A stretch of 31,127 nucleotides of DNA from CAZGCA01 sp964524145 (GTDB lineage Bacteria > Hydrogenedentota > CAZGCA01), in assembly GCA_964524145.1 (NCBI GenBank), contig CAZGCA010000071.1, forward strand, positions 1-31,127, read 5' to 3'. Under the pieces are notes generated by a model, which saw only the letters and a list, made by a program, of their open reading frames with translations, was not told the origin of the DNA and searched no databases. Position numbers and translations under genes: made by a program. This document shows, in pieces, positions 1 through 7,350 of this stretch; the first letter of the stretch is position 1, and each line of letters opens with the position of its first letter.

Positions 1-483
1 TTGACACGGTCATTCCATATCAGGGACGGCTGAACCCATTTCTTGAGGTCAAAGTCTTTCAGCCGTCCCTCCGGGACTCCATATGTAAGGGTATGCACTT
101 GATCCCAGGAATAAATTCCTGGGCTATTGTCGTTGGTCCCTGCGGGACTCTGCGAGAACCTTCCGGCGACTCCCGGCTGCTGGGATTCTCGTCCACTCAG
201 CCATTGGCTGAACGATTAAGGAGGAGTGCGCATAAGAACCGTTCGCGTTGAACACCTGTGGACAGGAACCGGGCCAAGAAACAGGACATCCGTGCGGGGT
301 TACGGGATCTCTGATCTTCTCGTCCTGTCCGGTTCTGAACTGCTCAAGCACGCCCGACCCTTTTGCCGGAACCATTTGGGAAACAATGGCTTAGATCGTT
401 TCTTGACTGTCCTTAGCCCGATGGCCGGATCTTGGCGACTCAAACATAGTTAGGGCGTAGGAGCCAGCACCCGAATTTTTTTC
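1..483. repeat. Non-coding region dense in palindromes (REP/MITE-like)
   Basis: I see no convincing gene here. The stretch folds into a series of inverted repeats: 22-34 with 58-70 (13 bp, perfect), 65-69 with 73-77 and 136-140 with 144-148 (the same GTCCC/GGGAC hairpin twice), 104-112 with 115-123 (9 bp perfect, 2-base loop), 153-158 with 186-191, 197-202 with 206-211, 255-259 with 262-266, and a longer imperfect foldback with arms near 264-287 and 322-337. Such clustering is typical of REP-like or non-autonomous mobile elements. The element class is my inference, and I cannot see target-site duplications or outer ends. Confidence 0.6.
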
Positions 484-512
484 TTGACAAACGGAGAATA
501 TTCGAGTATTAT
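484..512 (+). promoter_or_regulatory. Strong sigma70-type promoter, apparently leaderless
   Basis: A consensus -35 TTGACA (484-489) is followed by a 17-base spacer and a -10 TATTAT (507-512). Transcription would start about 7 bases downstream, at about 519, which is the GTG of the DUF2089 gene (an in-frame ATG follows at 522). No Shine-Dalgarno sequence can fit on such a message, so a leaderless mRNA is predicted. Confidence 0.7.
497..510. promoter_or_regulatory. Possible operator palindrome overlapping the -10
   Basis: The 14 bases AATATTCGAGTATT form an inverted repeat around TCGA with a single mismatched pair. It overlaps the -10 box of the DUF2089 promoter, where a bound dimer would block polymerase. 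Autoregulation by the HTH-like DUF2089 product is a guess from position only. Confidence 0.3.
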
Positions 513-518
513 TATGGT

Positions 519-893
519 GTGATGGGTAAGAAATCTCTTGGGAACTCATGTCCATACTGCGAGGCCGCCATGCGACCGGTGGCCATGGAATGCCCTGTTT
601 GTGGTGTTGAGGTGCATGGCCGGTTCCGCCAGTCCTTGTTCCAGATGCTGGGCGACGAAGAGCAGTTGCTGCTTGAGGACTATCTGCTGGCCGGTTTCAG
701 CATCAAGGCGCTGGCCCGCAAGACGGGTATGGGGTACGCAGCGATCCGCACGCGGCTCGACCGTCTGATCGAGCACTATCGACGGCTGCGTGAGGGAGAG
801 AAAGAGAAGAGACTCATCCTGGAACAGGTCGCTGCAGGAACGATCTCCGCCTCGAAAGCGGCAGCGTTGATCGGGAAGATCGAGGCGGGCTGA
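519..893 (+). CDS. DUF2089 family zinc-ribbon/HTH protein
   Basis: This 124-residue protein matches the DUF2089 layout. An N-terminal zinc ribbon has two CxxC pairs (C11/C14 and C25/C28). A helical DNA-binding-like segment follows at about residues 60-90, with an HTH-like stretch (ALARKTGMGYAAIRTRL). A short C-terminal helix (about 101-121, ILEQVAAGTISASKAAALI) resembles the SHOCT-like tails seen in this family. A role as a small transcriptional regulator is inferred. The start is GTG 519 or ATG 522, and both fit a leaderless transcript from the promoter directly upstream. The next gene encodes a PspC membrane protein 93 bases downstream. In other genomes DUF2089 genes often sit beside PspC or similar small membrane proteins, suggesting an envelope-stress module. 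The family call is good; the function is unknown. Confidence 0.8.
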   Translation: MMGKKSLGNSCPYCEAAMRPVAMECPVCGVEVHGRFRQSLFQMLGDEEQLLLEDYLLAGFSIKALARKTGMGYAAIRTRLDRLIEHYRRLREGEKEKRLILEQVAAGTISASKAAALIGKIEAG

Positions 894-986
894 ATGGTAC
901 CGGAACGTTCGCCGTTATCTTTGGATCGCGAACATCTGACTGTAGGAACGCGCGGATGAGAGCGTCCGTGAGAAGGGAGGCAACCC

Positions 987-1700
987 ATGCCTGAGCCTAA
1001 TGTAACCTCAGCTGAACAACTGGACGGGCTTCTCGAAGAGGGCAAGATCTCGCAAGAAGAGCATGAGACTCTGCGCGAGGCTATGGATGCCACGGCAGCG
1101 GAAGAGGCGGCGCGTCGCCGGCGCGAGCGTGGACGCCTGCGCAAGTCCTGGAAGAAGCGACAGCTTGGGGGCGTGTGCGCGGGGATCGCCGAGCACTTCG
1201 GGATCGATCCGTGGCGGGTGCGATTGAACTTCGCTCTGCTGTTTCTTCTCACGGGAGGAGCCGCGATTCTTGTCTACGTGACGATATACTTTGCCCTTCC
1301 GTGGAACGAGAAAGAGAGAGCGCCTGCCACACAGGAGGGGAGATTCCCTTGGAGGTTCGCTGCCACGTTCGGTGCTTCGTGGATTTTCTTTCTACTATTG
1401 TGCAGGTTCTTTCTGTCGCCACAGACACGGGTTTACGCGCACTTGGGGACAACTCTGCCGCACCTCACCCTATCGGCGCTCAGGTTCGGCAGACTGTTCA
1501 GCGGCACCCTCGGAGGGATTGCACTCGCCATCGTCATCCCGGGGTTCCTGTTCGGCGTTTACCTGGCCTTGCCACCGAACCGGCGTGGTCGACGAATATT
1601 CGAAGGGGCCGTGTACGCGGGGTTGCTGCTCTTGATTTGCCTGCTGGTAGCCGGGTCAGTGCAGGGTGTCCTCGCGATTCCCCTGCTCGGGACCCGTTGA
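987..1700 (+). CDS. PspC-domain membrane protein with SHOCT-like N-terminus
   Basis: The 237-residue product begins with a SHOCT-like helix pair (about 7-35, with SAEQLDGLLEEGKISQEEHE), then an acidic/basic linker. A PspC domain follows at about 50-108, recognisable from KRQLGGVCAGIAEHFGIDP and the following hydrophobic helix ending in FALPW. Three further membrane segments follow (about 120-145, 170-195 and 207-232). PspC domains occur in envelope stress-sensing proteins related to the phage shock response; this protein is probably an inner-membrane sensor or partner of the neighbouring DUF2089 regulator. A GGGAGG ribosome-binding site at 975-980 lies 6 bases before ATG 987. No pspA or pspB gene is in the window, so a classical Psp system is not shown. 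Confidence 0.85.
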   Translation: MPEPNVTSAEQLDGLLEEGKISQEEHETLREAMDATAAEEAARRRRERGRLRKSWKKRQLGGVCAGIAEHFGIDPWRVRLNFALLFLLTGGAAILVYVTIYFALPWNEKERAPATQEGRFPWRFAATFGASWIFFLLLCRFFLSPQTRVYAHLGTTLPHLTLSALRFGRLFSGTLGGIALAIVIPGFLFGVYLALPPNRRGRRIFEGAVYAGLLLLICLLVAGSVQGVLAIPLLGTR

Positions 1701-1738
1701 CGGATCTGAGGGTCAACGAGACCGGACAAACACCGGTC
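1696..1738. terminator. Paired hairpins between convergent genes (weak terminator)
   Basis: Two stems lie just past the PspC stop and before the converging Gfo/Idh stop: 1696-1701 with 1712-1717, and 1720-1725 with 1733-1738 (GACCGG/CCGGTC, 7-base loop). Neither strand has a clear U-run after the stems, so a terminator role is only suggested by position. Confidence 0.25.
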
Positions 1739-1766
1739 AGAACCAGTGGGGCGACACCGCTGCGAT

Positions 1767-2963
1767 TCAGGCCGGGTCGAACTGGGGAATATCGAGCTGC
1801 TCACCGCCCCGCAGAGCTGACTGATGGGCAACAATGCCCGGCACGCAGAACGCGAGCGATTCGTAAAGATCGGTCGCCGGCTCGCGGTCTTCGACACACG
1901 ACATCACGAACTCGTGTGTGATGAACGGATGGGACTTCCCGTGCCCGCTGTCGCGGCGCATTCTCGGCGGCACCATCTGCCAGTAATCGGGCAGTTTGCG
2001 GATCGTTTCGTCTTCGAGCTGGACCACGAAACGCTGGCCGGCGCTCCCGGCCATGTACATTGTGCCTTTTGTGCCGAACCATTGCGCGCGTTCGCCGTGG
2101 GCCCGGACGTCCCAGGCAACGTTGCACCGAAACGGATGGTCCTTATCCGTCAGAAACATGCCCATGCCGTTCAAGAACGGGTTGTCGTAGGCGTTGTCTT
2201 TCAGCGACGGCTCGTTGTCGTCTCCCGTGCCGATACAGGACACCTTGACGAGGCGTTCGCGGCTTACGCCCACGAGAAAGGCTGTCGAATGGGTCGGATA
2301 GAGCATTGGCGGGTAGCCGTAACGCCACGTACGCTTGCCGTCTCGTATCGAGAGCGAATCGTTCGCCCGGCCGATTCTGGGGTGATAGTATTCGCCCTCG
2401 GTGTAGACCAGTTCGCCCAGCTTGCCTTCCTGCACGAGCCGCCGGGCAGTGATGGTTTCCCAACGGTAGTAGCTCGTTTCGGCGTTCATGTACTTGAGAC
2501 CGGTGCGTTCTTTCGTCTCTTTCATCCTGGCCGCTTCCTCGAGCGTGATGCACGCCGGGCACGCGCTTATGACGTGTTTGCCGTGCTCCATGCACAGAAT
2601 CACGTGACGGGCGTGATCGGGCGCGCCCGTAAAGACGGCCACCGCGTCGACCTTCGGGTCCAGGACCAGTTTCTCGAGCGACTCATAAGATTTGCTGCAG
2701 TTGTAGGTCTTCATGAGATGGTCCCGGCGTCCGGGGATCAAGTCGCTCACCGCCTCGACAATGCAGTTGGGATGCTCGTGCCAATGGAATGCACTTCCAA
2801 ACCCGCCGCCCACGACGCCTATGCGGACTTTCTTGCCGGAAGTCTGTTCCCAGCGCGGGATGGCACCGATGGTGTCCTCAAGGGCTCCGGCTACAAGCGG
2901 CACGCTCGCCGCCAGTCCTGCCGACCCGACGATAAACTGCCTGCGATCGATTCTCCTGCTCAT
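1767..2963 (-). CDS. Tat-exported Gfo/Idh/MocA family protein lacking the EKP lysine
   Basis: A 398-residue protein of the Gfo/Idh/MocA NAD(P)-dependent oxidoreductase family. The start is set at ATG 2963: it puts a GGGAGA ribosome-binding site about 7 bases upstream and opens directly with a twin-arginine signal (RRIDRRQFIVGSAGLAA), whereas an upstream in-frame start lacks these. A Rossmann fold begins at about residue 45 with GVVGGGFG. The catalytic E-K-P signature is replaced at 134-136 by A-C-P (context KHVISACPACITLEEA), so the usual active-site lysine is a cysteine. Export by Tat would let it fold with its nicotinamide cofactor in the cytoplasm. It is probably a periplasmic sugar-modifying or sugar-binding protein; dehydrogenase activity is doubtful without the lysine. 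Substrate unknown. Confidence 0.85.
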   Translation of the reverse strand: MSRRIDRRQFIVGSAGLAASVPLVAGALEDTIGAIPRWEQTSGKKVRIGVVGGGFGSAFHWHEHPNCIVEAVSDLIPGRRDHLMKTYNCSKSYESLEKLVLDPKVDAVAVFTGAPDHARHVILCMEHGKHVISACPACITLEEAARMKETKERTGLKYMNAETSYYRWETITARRLVQEGKLGELVYTEGEYYHPRIGRANDSLSIRDGKRTWRYGYPPMLYPTHSTAFLVGVSRERLVKVSCIGTGDDNEPSLKDNAYDNPFLNGMGMFLTDKDHPFRCNVAWDVRAHGERAQWFGTKGTMYMAGSAGQRFVVQLEDETIRKLPDYWQMVPPRMRRDSGHGKSHPFITHEFVMSCVEDREPATDLYESLAFCVPGIVAHQSALRGGEQLDIPQFDPA

Positions 2964-2993
2964 TGTTTTCTCTCCCTTCATACGTAGTGTCAT

Positions 2994-3266
2994 AAGTCAT
3001 CACGTGTCTTCAGGACAGCACCTGTCCCTATTTTGTCATTCTGAACCTTCCCGCCCCCTTTCGCCGAAGCTTAGAACCGGTACTGTCCGAGGTAACGCGT
3101 CTAATGATAGTCCCCGTTCCATCCCAAATCAACAGCACGAGGTGTGATGCGTTCAATAGCCGCACTGGTGTATAATCCTGCAGAGTACAACAAAGGCACG
3201 GCATGCCGCCGCAACAATCCGGCATCCCGGCAAGGGCTCGGGCATGGCAAAATAGGTGGGGTGACT
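2994..3266. other. Divergent intergenic region with hairpin and a possible -10
   Basis: Between the leftward Gfo/Idh gene and the rightward glycosidase-like lipoprotein. A perfect 6-bp hairpin (GGACAG 3013-3018, CTGTCC 3022-3027) is followed by CTATTTT and shares its ACAGG/CCTGT core with palindromes near 255-266 and 281-328. A consensus -10 TATAAT lies at 3171-3176 on the plus strand, about 90 bases before ATG 3267, without a recognisable -35. No gene is supported here; an in-frame extension of the lipoprotein ORF back to 3144 looks like non-coding read-through. Confidence 0.4.
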
Positions 3267-5282
3267 ATGAGAAGCGGAAGAGCTGGTACATGCGGAAACC
3301 TGTCGTTGCCTTCCCACAAAACCATAACAGCCTGTGGGTTGACCGCCGTACTCTTGATTGGATGCGCTATGACAAACAAGAGTGCAACCGCAGGACCATT
3401 TGAAGGCCGGTTCTTCTCCGGGGAAGGCGATATCGAGTACCTGCAACTGTTGGACATCGCCCGGCGGATGTTCGACCCCGACCCCGAGTTTCAGAACCTG
3501 CCGATGCTCTACAAGCCCGATTGGAACGGGCTTGTTGAAGGGCCGACCTGGGGTGCGTGGTGGATCCAGAACAGCTACGGTACCACCTACTGCGGGTTGC
3601 CGTTCTACCAGGAACCGTACCTGACCTTTCTTCAGAACTCGCACGACCTGTGGTTCGACCAGATGGGCGACGGCAAACGGGCTGGCGCTCACGACTGGGT
3701 TGCGCCCGACGGCTGCCTCTGCGACGCCGCATCGCCCGGCTGGGTCGTCTACAAGCAGGGTGACGGTCGCATCGACATCCACGATTGGGGCATGGAGTTT
3801 ACCGCCGCAGGTCTGTTGATGCAGTCGGAACTCCTGCTCATCAGCCGCGACACCGAGGCTGTCTCGAGCTACCTGCCCAAGCTCGAACGCTGCGCCAACT
3901 TCATCGAGACGCGGCGCGACCCGAAGAACAACCTCTTCCTCGCGGGCCCGGCAGGAAACCTGCTGGCGCCGAGCTACGCCGGCTGGAAACGTCCGGACGG
4001 CAGCTACGACAAGGCGTACTTGACGGGACTGTCGATCACCTACATCGCCGCGCTCGACCGGCTGATCGAGCTCGAGAAGCTTGCGGGGAACACCGACAAA
4101 GCCGCCCTCTACACGACCCGCCGCGACCTGGCCCGCAAGGGGTTACCAAACGTGACGACCGAGGAGGGCTATCTCATCAAGTCTCTCGACCCGGACGGCA
4201 CGCGCCATGGCGTCTACGGGGCGGAGAAGCACGGGTACTTCGAGGCGTCTCCCAACCATGACGCCATCGCTTTCAGGGTTGTGGACGACGTACAAGCGGA
4301 GAAGATCTACCGGAAGATAGCGTCCATCCCAGGCCTGCGACGACATGACATTATCATTGCCAACGAACCCGGCCTGGACGACATGTACGATCCCGGGAAA
4401 TCGTGGCTCTGGAGGCACGGCACCTGGGTCAACGGCGGCCACTGGTCGACGTGTGAGGCACGGATGGTCATGGGGTACTACCGGCTCGGGCAGTACGAGG
4501 ACGCGCGCCGCTCGATGCAGCACATGCTCACGTTCGCTCGAGAGTTCCGCATGGACAACCCGCTCGTCGCGTTCGGCAGCAAGGTCTACCAACCCAAGCA
4601 GCCGGTCAACCTCTGCTATGACACCTTCGGGCCGTCGGCGGCGCTGGTACGCGGGCTGTTCGAATACCTCTACCAAGCCGATGGTCTTACGCTCGTGCCC
4701 CACATTCCTCCGGGAGTCACTCGGCTCGAGCAACGTTTTCCGATACGGTTCGGCGCGAAGAAGTTGTATCTCTCGACCGCAGGCGCAGGACCGATCACCT
4801 CGGTGTGGGTCAACGGCAGTGCGTGGTCGAGGTTCGACGCGAAATCAGTCTTTCTTCCCTACGATGACACACCCGGCACGGCGCACGTCCAGATAGCTCT
4901 AGGCGACGGAAGGTTCGACCGGCTCGGGCCCTTCCAGGTGAGAAGTGTTTCGGTTGCGGCCCCGTCTGACGCCGCGTCCAAGCGACTGCGCTCGTTTCAC
5001 GACCGGCTCGTCGAGTCAGGACTTGGCGAGTGTTACGAAGCGCGGCATGCCAGACTGGCACTGGACTCTGATGCGGTCATTGCCACACGCCGGCGCATGT
5101 TGTCGGAAGGCACGATCGATCCCTTGCCCGAAACGTCACAACCCGCTGCAGAGAAGTCGTACGTGGACACAGCGGCCAAACTGCGCGACGGGCTTAAGAC
5201 CGTCGTTCAATCCTACGCTGCCTCTGAGGATGCTCACGAGAAGCGTATATACCAACTCTGGCTCGAATCGAAGAATCCTTAG
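3267..5282 (+). CDS. Lipoprotein with six-hairpin glycosidase-like domain
   Basis: The 671-residue product starts best at ATG 3267, behind a purine-rich AGGTGGGG; this places a lipoprotein signal at the N-terminus with lipobox LLIGC (Cys about 33). The body (about 55-500) is rich in aromatic residues and Gly/Trp motifs typical of (alpha/alpha)6-barrel glycosidases such as the trehalase and GH63-like group: WWIQNSYGTTY, WVAPDGCLCD, DIHDWGMEF and WRHGTWVNGGHW. A beta-rich C-terminal domain follows, then a charged helical tail. It is most likely an outer-membrane- or periplasm-facing alpha-glycoside hydrolase or related carbohydrate-active protein; I cannot assign a GH family or linkage. It stands alone, preceded by a divergent Gfo/Idh gene and followed by a transposase relic. 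Confidence 0.65.
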   Translation: MRSGRAGTCGNLSLPSHKTITACGLTAVLLIGCAMTNKSATAGPFEGRFFSGEGDIEYLQLLDIARRMFDPDPEFQNLPMLYKPDWNGLVEGPTWGAWWIQNSYGTTYCGLPFYQEPYLTFLQNSHDLWFDQMGDGKRAGAHDWVAPDGCLCDAASPGWVVYKQGDGRIDIHDWGMEFTAAGLLMQSELLLISRDTEAVSSYLPKLERCANFIETRRDPKNNLFLAGPAGNLLAPSYAGWKRPDGSYDKAYLTGLSITYIAALDRLIELEKLAGNTDKAALYTTRRDLARKGLPNVTTEEGYLIKSLDPDGTRHGVYGAEKHGYFEASPNHDAIAFRVVDDVQAEKIYRKIASIPGLRRHDIIIANEPGLDDMYDPGKSWLWRHGTWVNGGHWSTCEARMVMGYYRLGQYEDARRSMQHMLTFAREFRMDNPLVAFGSKVYQPKQPVNLCYDTFGPSAALVRGLFEYLYQADGLTLVPHIPPGVTRLEQRFPIRFGAKKLYLSTAGAGPITSVWVNGSAWSRFDAKSVFLPYDDTPGTAHVQIALGDGRFDRLGPFQVRSVSVAAPSDAASKRLRSFHDRLVESGLGECYEARHARLALDSDAVIATRRRMLSEGTIDPLPETSQPAAEKSYVDTAAKLRDGLKTVVQSYAASEDAHEKRIYQLWLESKNP

Positions 5283-5344
5283 GCGGCGGTCGCGCCTCGG
5301 ACGAGTGCCGCAACCATGCGCGGCTAAGAGTAAGATCCGAAAAC

Positions 5345-5374
5345 TTGACTCTTGCGAGCATTTGCGTCTAATAT
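5345..5374 (+). promoter_or_regulatory. Promoter in front of the transposase relic
   Basis: TTGACT (5345-5350), an 18-base spacer and TAATAT (5369-5374) make a good sigma70-type promoter. The predicted start is at about 5381, on top of the relic's ATG at 5379, so the transposase message was also probably leaderless. Today it could drive the repeat-protein gene starting at 5632. Confidence 0.5.
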
Positions 5375-5378
5375 TCGT

Positions 5379-5560
5379 ATGCTAACACTAACTGATTCTC
5401 AACTCGATTGGCTGGCGGAGCGCATCCCGGACCCGCCGTGAAGCCCTTGGGGCTGCCTCCGGCCGACAAGCGCAAAGTGATTCAGGGCATCTTCTGGATA
5501 GTCGACAACGTCGCCAAGTGGAAAGACCTTCCCGTCGAATCCGGGTCGGACAACTCGTCG
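5379..5560 (+). pseudogene. N-terminal relic of an IS5-family (DUF4096-type) transposase
   Basis: Reading from ATG 5379 gives about 20 residues (MLTLTDSQLDWLAERIPDPP) matching the start of DUF4096/IS5 transposases, then a stop at 5439. The homology continues in another frame (about 5438-5540) with PPADKRKVIQGIFWIVDNVA and KWKDLP, the typical next block of the same domain. The gene is therefore frameshifted and then cut off: the DDE catalytic part is absent and a different gene begins about 70 bases later. No terminal inverted repeats or second IS end are visible. The element is dead, and its 5' end with its promoter is what remains. Confidence 0.75.
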
Positions 5561-5631
5561 CAGGGATATCAACAACGCAAGAGGGGCTTCGTAACGTGAG
5601 GCATAAGCTATCGACGAAAGGATTCCATATC

Positions 5632-7218
5632 GTGAAAACCATACCGGGCAGAATTGTTCTTGCAGAGCTGTTTGCACTTACGTTGGCCGTTACGGCCGGT
5701 GCCGATATCGAGCTCCCTGACCGCCCCGAGTTAGCCCTCAGTGCCCAGAAGTCGGTCACTTCTTGGGACAGCTCAGAGTCGGAACCGGCCGAGGACCGGA
5801 CCGCGCCTAAACCGGATACATCTGGATTAGGAGGGGCAGCGCTTCCCGGTCTGGGCGGCCGGACCGTCTTCGCCTTGGCGAATGGAAACGGATCCAGTTC
5901 CCTTGTCGTCTCGTACTTTGACGCGGACTCCTTCATTTCTGTCAAGAATGTGGGAACCACCATCGTGCCCGTCACGGTTGAATACCGCGACCTCGCAGGC
6001 AACGATCGGACGCCGGTATCGGATTCCTTCCTGCTGATCGACAACGGCACGGCGCGTTGGGCTCCATCGGCAGGCAGTCCACCATCAAATGACTCCGTAG
6101 GTAATCCGATTCCGGTCATGCTCGGCCCCGAGACGGAGGGCAGCGTGATCATCACCTCCACCGCACCCTTGGTGGGCCAACTGGAAATCGAGCGTATTGA
6201 CGAAACCATCGCGTATAGCTTGGCCGACAGCGCGGCCTCGACATCCCTCGTGGTACCTTATCTACGAACCGGATCAATCATCGCCGTGAGAAACGTTGGG
6301 AGCGCAACGGTGAATTACGTGGTTGAGTACCGTGACTTGACCGGCAGCATCATCACGACGAGTGTTCATTCGCTCGCGGTTAACGCCACCGATCGTTTCG
6401 CGCCATTCGTGGATGAACCCGGCCTTGTGGGCGTCGAGGCCAGCGCAATTATAACGGGCGACCAACCCCTGGCAGGCCAACTCGAACTTGCGGGAAGCGT
6501 AAACAACAGCGGCTATGCCCTCCAGAGCAGGTCCGGTTCCATAACGCTTGTCATACCTTATGTCCGCGCGGGATCGTTCATTGCCATTACGAATAGCGGC
6601 GCAGCGTTGGGTAATTTCATCGTAGAGTATCGGGATTTGGCAGGCGGTTCGCTGGTCACAAGTCCGCATGCGCTTGCGGCCTTCGTAACGGAACGGTGGG
6701 CGCCGTTCGTTGACGAACCCGGTGTTACCGGCACCGAAGTCAGCGCGGTTATCACGAGTGATCAACCGCTTGTAGGGCATTTGGAGTTGCGCTTACCGGA
6801 CGGATCAACGAGTGCGTCTTGGCTAACGGCCGGGACCACCCCTCTGGCGGTGCCGTACATGCGCCCGGGATCGACTATCCGCGTGAAATGCGCCTCGGGC
6901 GCGGCGACCACGCTCACCGTCACCTATAGCAGCCTCGCCGGTGCAATCTTCACCGCTCCGCCCCGCCCCATCAGTGCCGGAGCAACCGACGGTTGGGACC
7001 CCTTTGTAGAGGAACCCGGTCTAGCCGGTTTGGAAGAAGCCAGTGCCGCCATCGTGAGTTCCGACCCGCTTGCCGGTCAACTGGAGCTTGCGCCTGGCGA
7101 GGCCCCCGAACAAGTTTCCGCTGCGAACCTGCTGACTGCCTGGGTCGTGACGATCTGCATCATCGCCTTGGCATGCTGCGTACTAAAGCGCGCGCCGAAT
7201 GCAGCACCCTGTGATTGA
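5632..7218 (+). CDS. Secreted, C-terminally anchored protein with four tandem ~100-residue repeats
   Basis: I do not recognise the family. From GTG 5632 (AAAGGA about 9 bases upstream) the 528-residue product begins with a signal peptide (KTIPGRIVLAELFALTLAV). After a low-complexity linker come four repeats, starting near 5900, 6244, 6544 and 6841. Each carries the same ordered landmarks: L-V-x-P-Y-x-R-x-G-S, then V-E-Y-R-D-L-x-G, then a W/F-x-P-F-V-D-E-P-G turn, then S-A-x-I-T-x-x-x-P-L-x-G-Q-L-E-L. The first repeat is the most diverged and longest (about 115 residues). The pattern suggests beta-sandwich domains. The protein ends in a hydrophobic helix (LLTAWVVTICIIALACCVL) plus basic KR, so it is probably an envelope-anchored protein displayed outside the membrane. 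Adhesion or structural function is a guess. An in-frame extension upstream overlaps the transposase relic and is unlikely to be translated. Confidence 0.7.
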   Translation: MKTIPGRIVLAELFALTLAVTAGADIELPDRPELALSAQKSVTSWDSSESEPAEDRTAPKPDTSGLGGAALPGLGGRTVFALANGNGSSSLVVSYFDADSFISVKNVGTTIVPVTVEYRDLAGNDRTPVSDSFLLIDNGTARWAPSAGSPPSNDSVGNPIPVMLGPETEGSVIITSTAPLVGQLEIERIDETIAYSLADSAASTSLVVPYLRTGSIIAVRNVGSATVNYVVEYRDLTGSIITTSVHSLAVNATDRFAPFVDEPGLVGVEASAIITGDQPLAGQLELAGSVNNSGYALQSRSGSITLVIPYVRAGSFIAITNSGAALGNFIVEYRDLAGGSLVTSPHALAAFVTERWAPFVDEPGVTGTEVSAVITSDQPLVGHLELRLPDGSTSASWLTAGTTPLAVPYMRPGSTIRVKCASGAATTLTVTYSSLAGAIFTAPPRPISAGATDGWDPFVEEPGLAGLEEASAAIVSSDPLAGQLELAPGEAPEQVSAANLLTAWVVTICIIALACCVLKRAPNAAPCD

Positions 7219-7350
7219 AGTCGCTCGAGGTCGGCGCCGATGGTGGCTACGGTGTTTCCTCCAACATGTTCGGACCCGTTACGAACAACTCTCCTTCGCA
7301 ATCATCGTACGGAACTCACGCTGCTTGGCTCCATTCGTAGCGGTAGAGCA
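7219..7350. other. Convergent intergenic gap, nothing evident
   Basis: The 132 bases between the repeat protein (+) and the last gene of the sugar-uptake operon (-) contain no hairpin with a U-run and no ORF I would support. Confidence 0.5.

Noticed and set aside
1..340. CRISPR array
   Set aside because: The repeats are palindromes of different sequences and spacing, not regularly spaced identical direct repeats, and no cas gene is present.
124..453. Two short opposing open frames in the palindrome-rich left end
   Set aside because: They run through the inverted repeats, lack ribosome-binding sites and match no family I know; the structure fits a repeat element better.
1824..2987. A 387-residue plus-strand open frame opposite the first Gfo/Idh gene
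   Set aside because: Antisense shadow; the minus-strand product has a Tat signal and Rossmann motifs, this one has none.
3144..3266. N-terminal extension of the six-hairpin lipoprotein
   Set aside because: It would hide the lipoprotein signal inside the protein and overlaps the TATAAT-bearing region; ATG 3267 explains the signal sequence.
5388..6209. A minus-strand open frame across the relic and repeat-protein start
   Set aside because: Spans two unrelated plus-strand features and its composition mirrors the repeat protein's codons.
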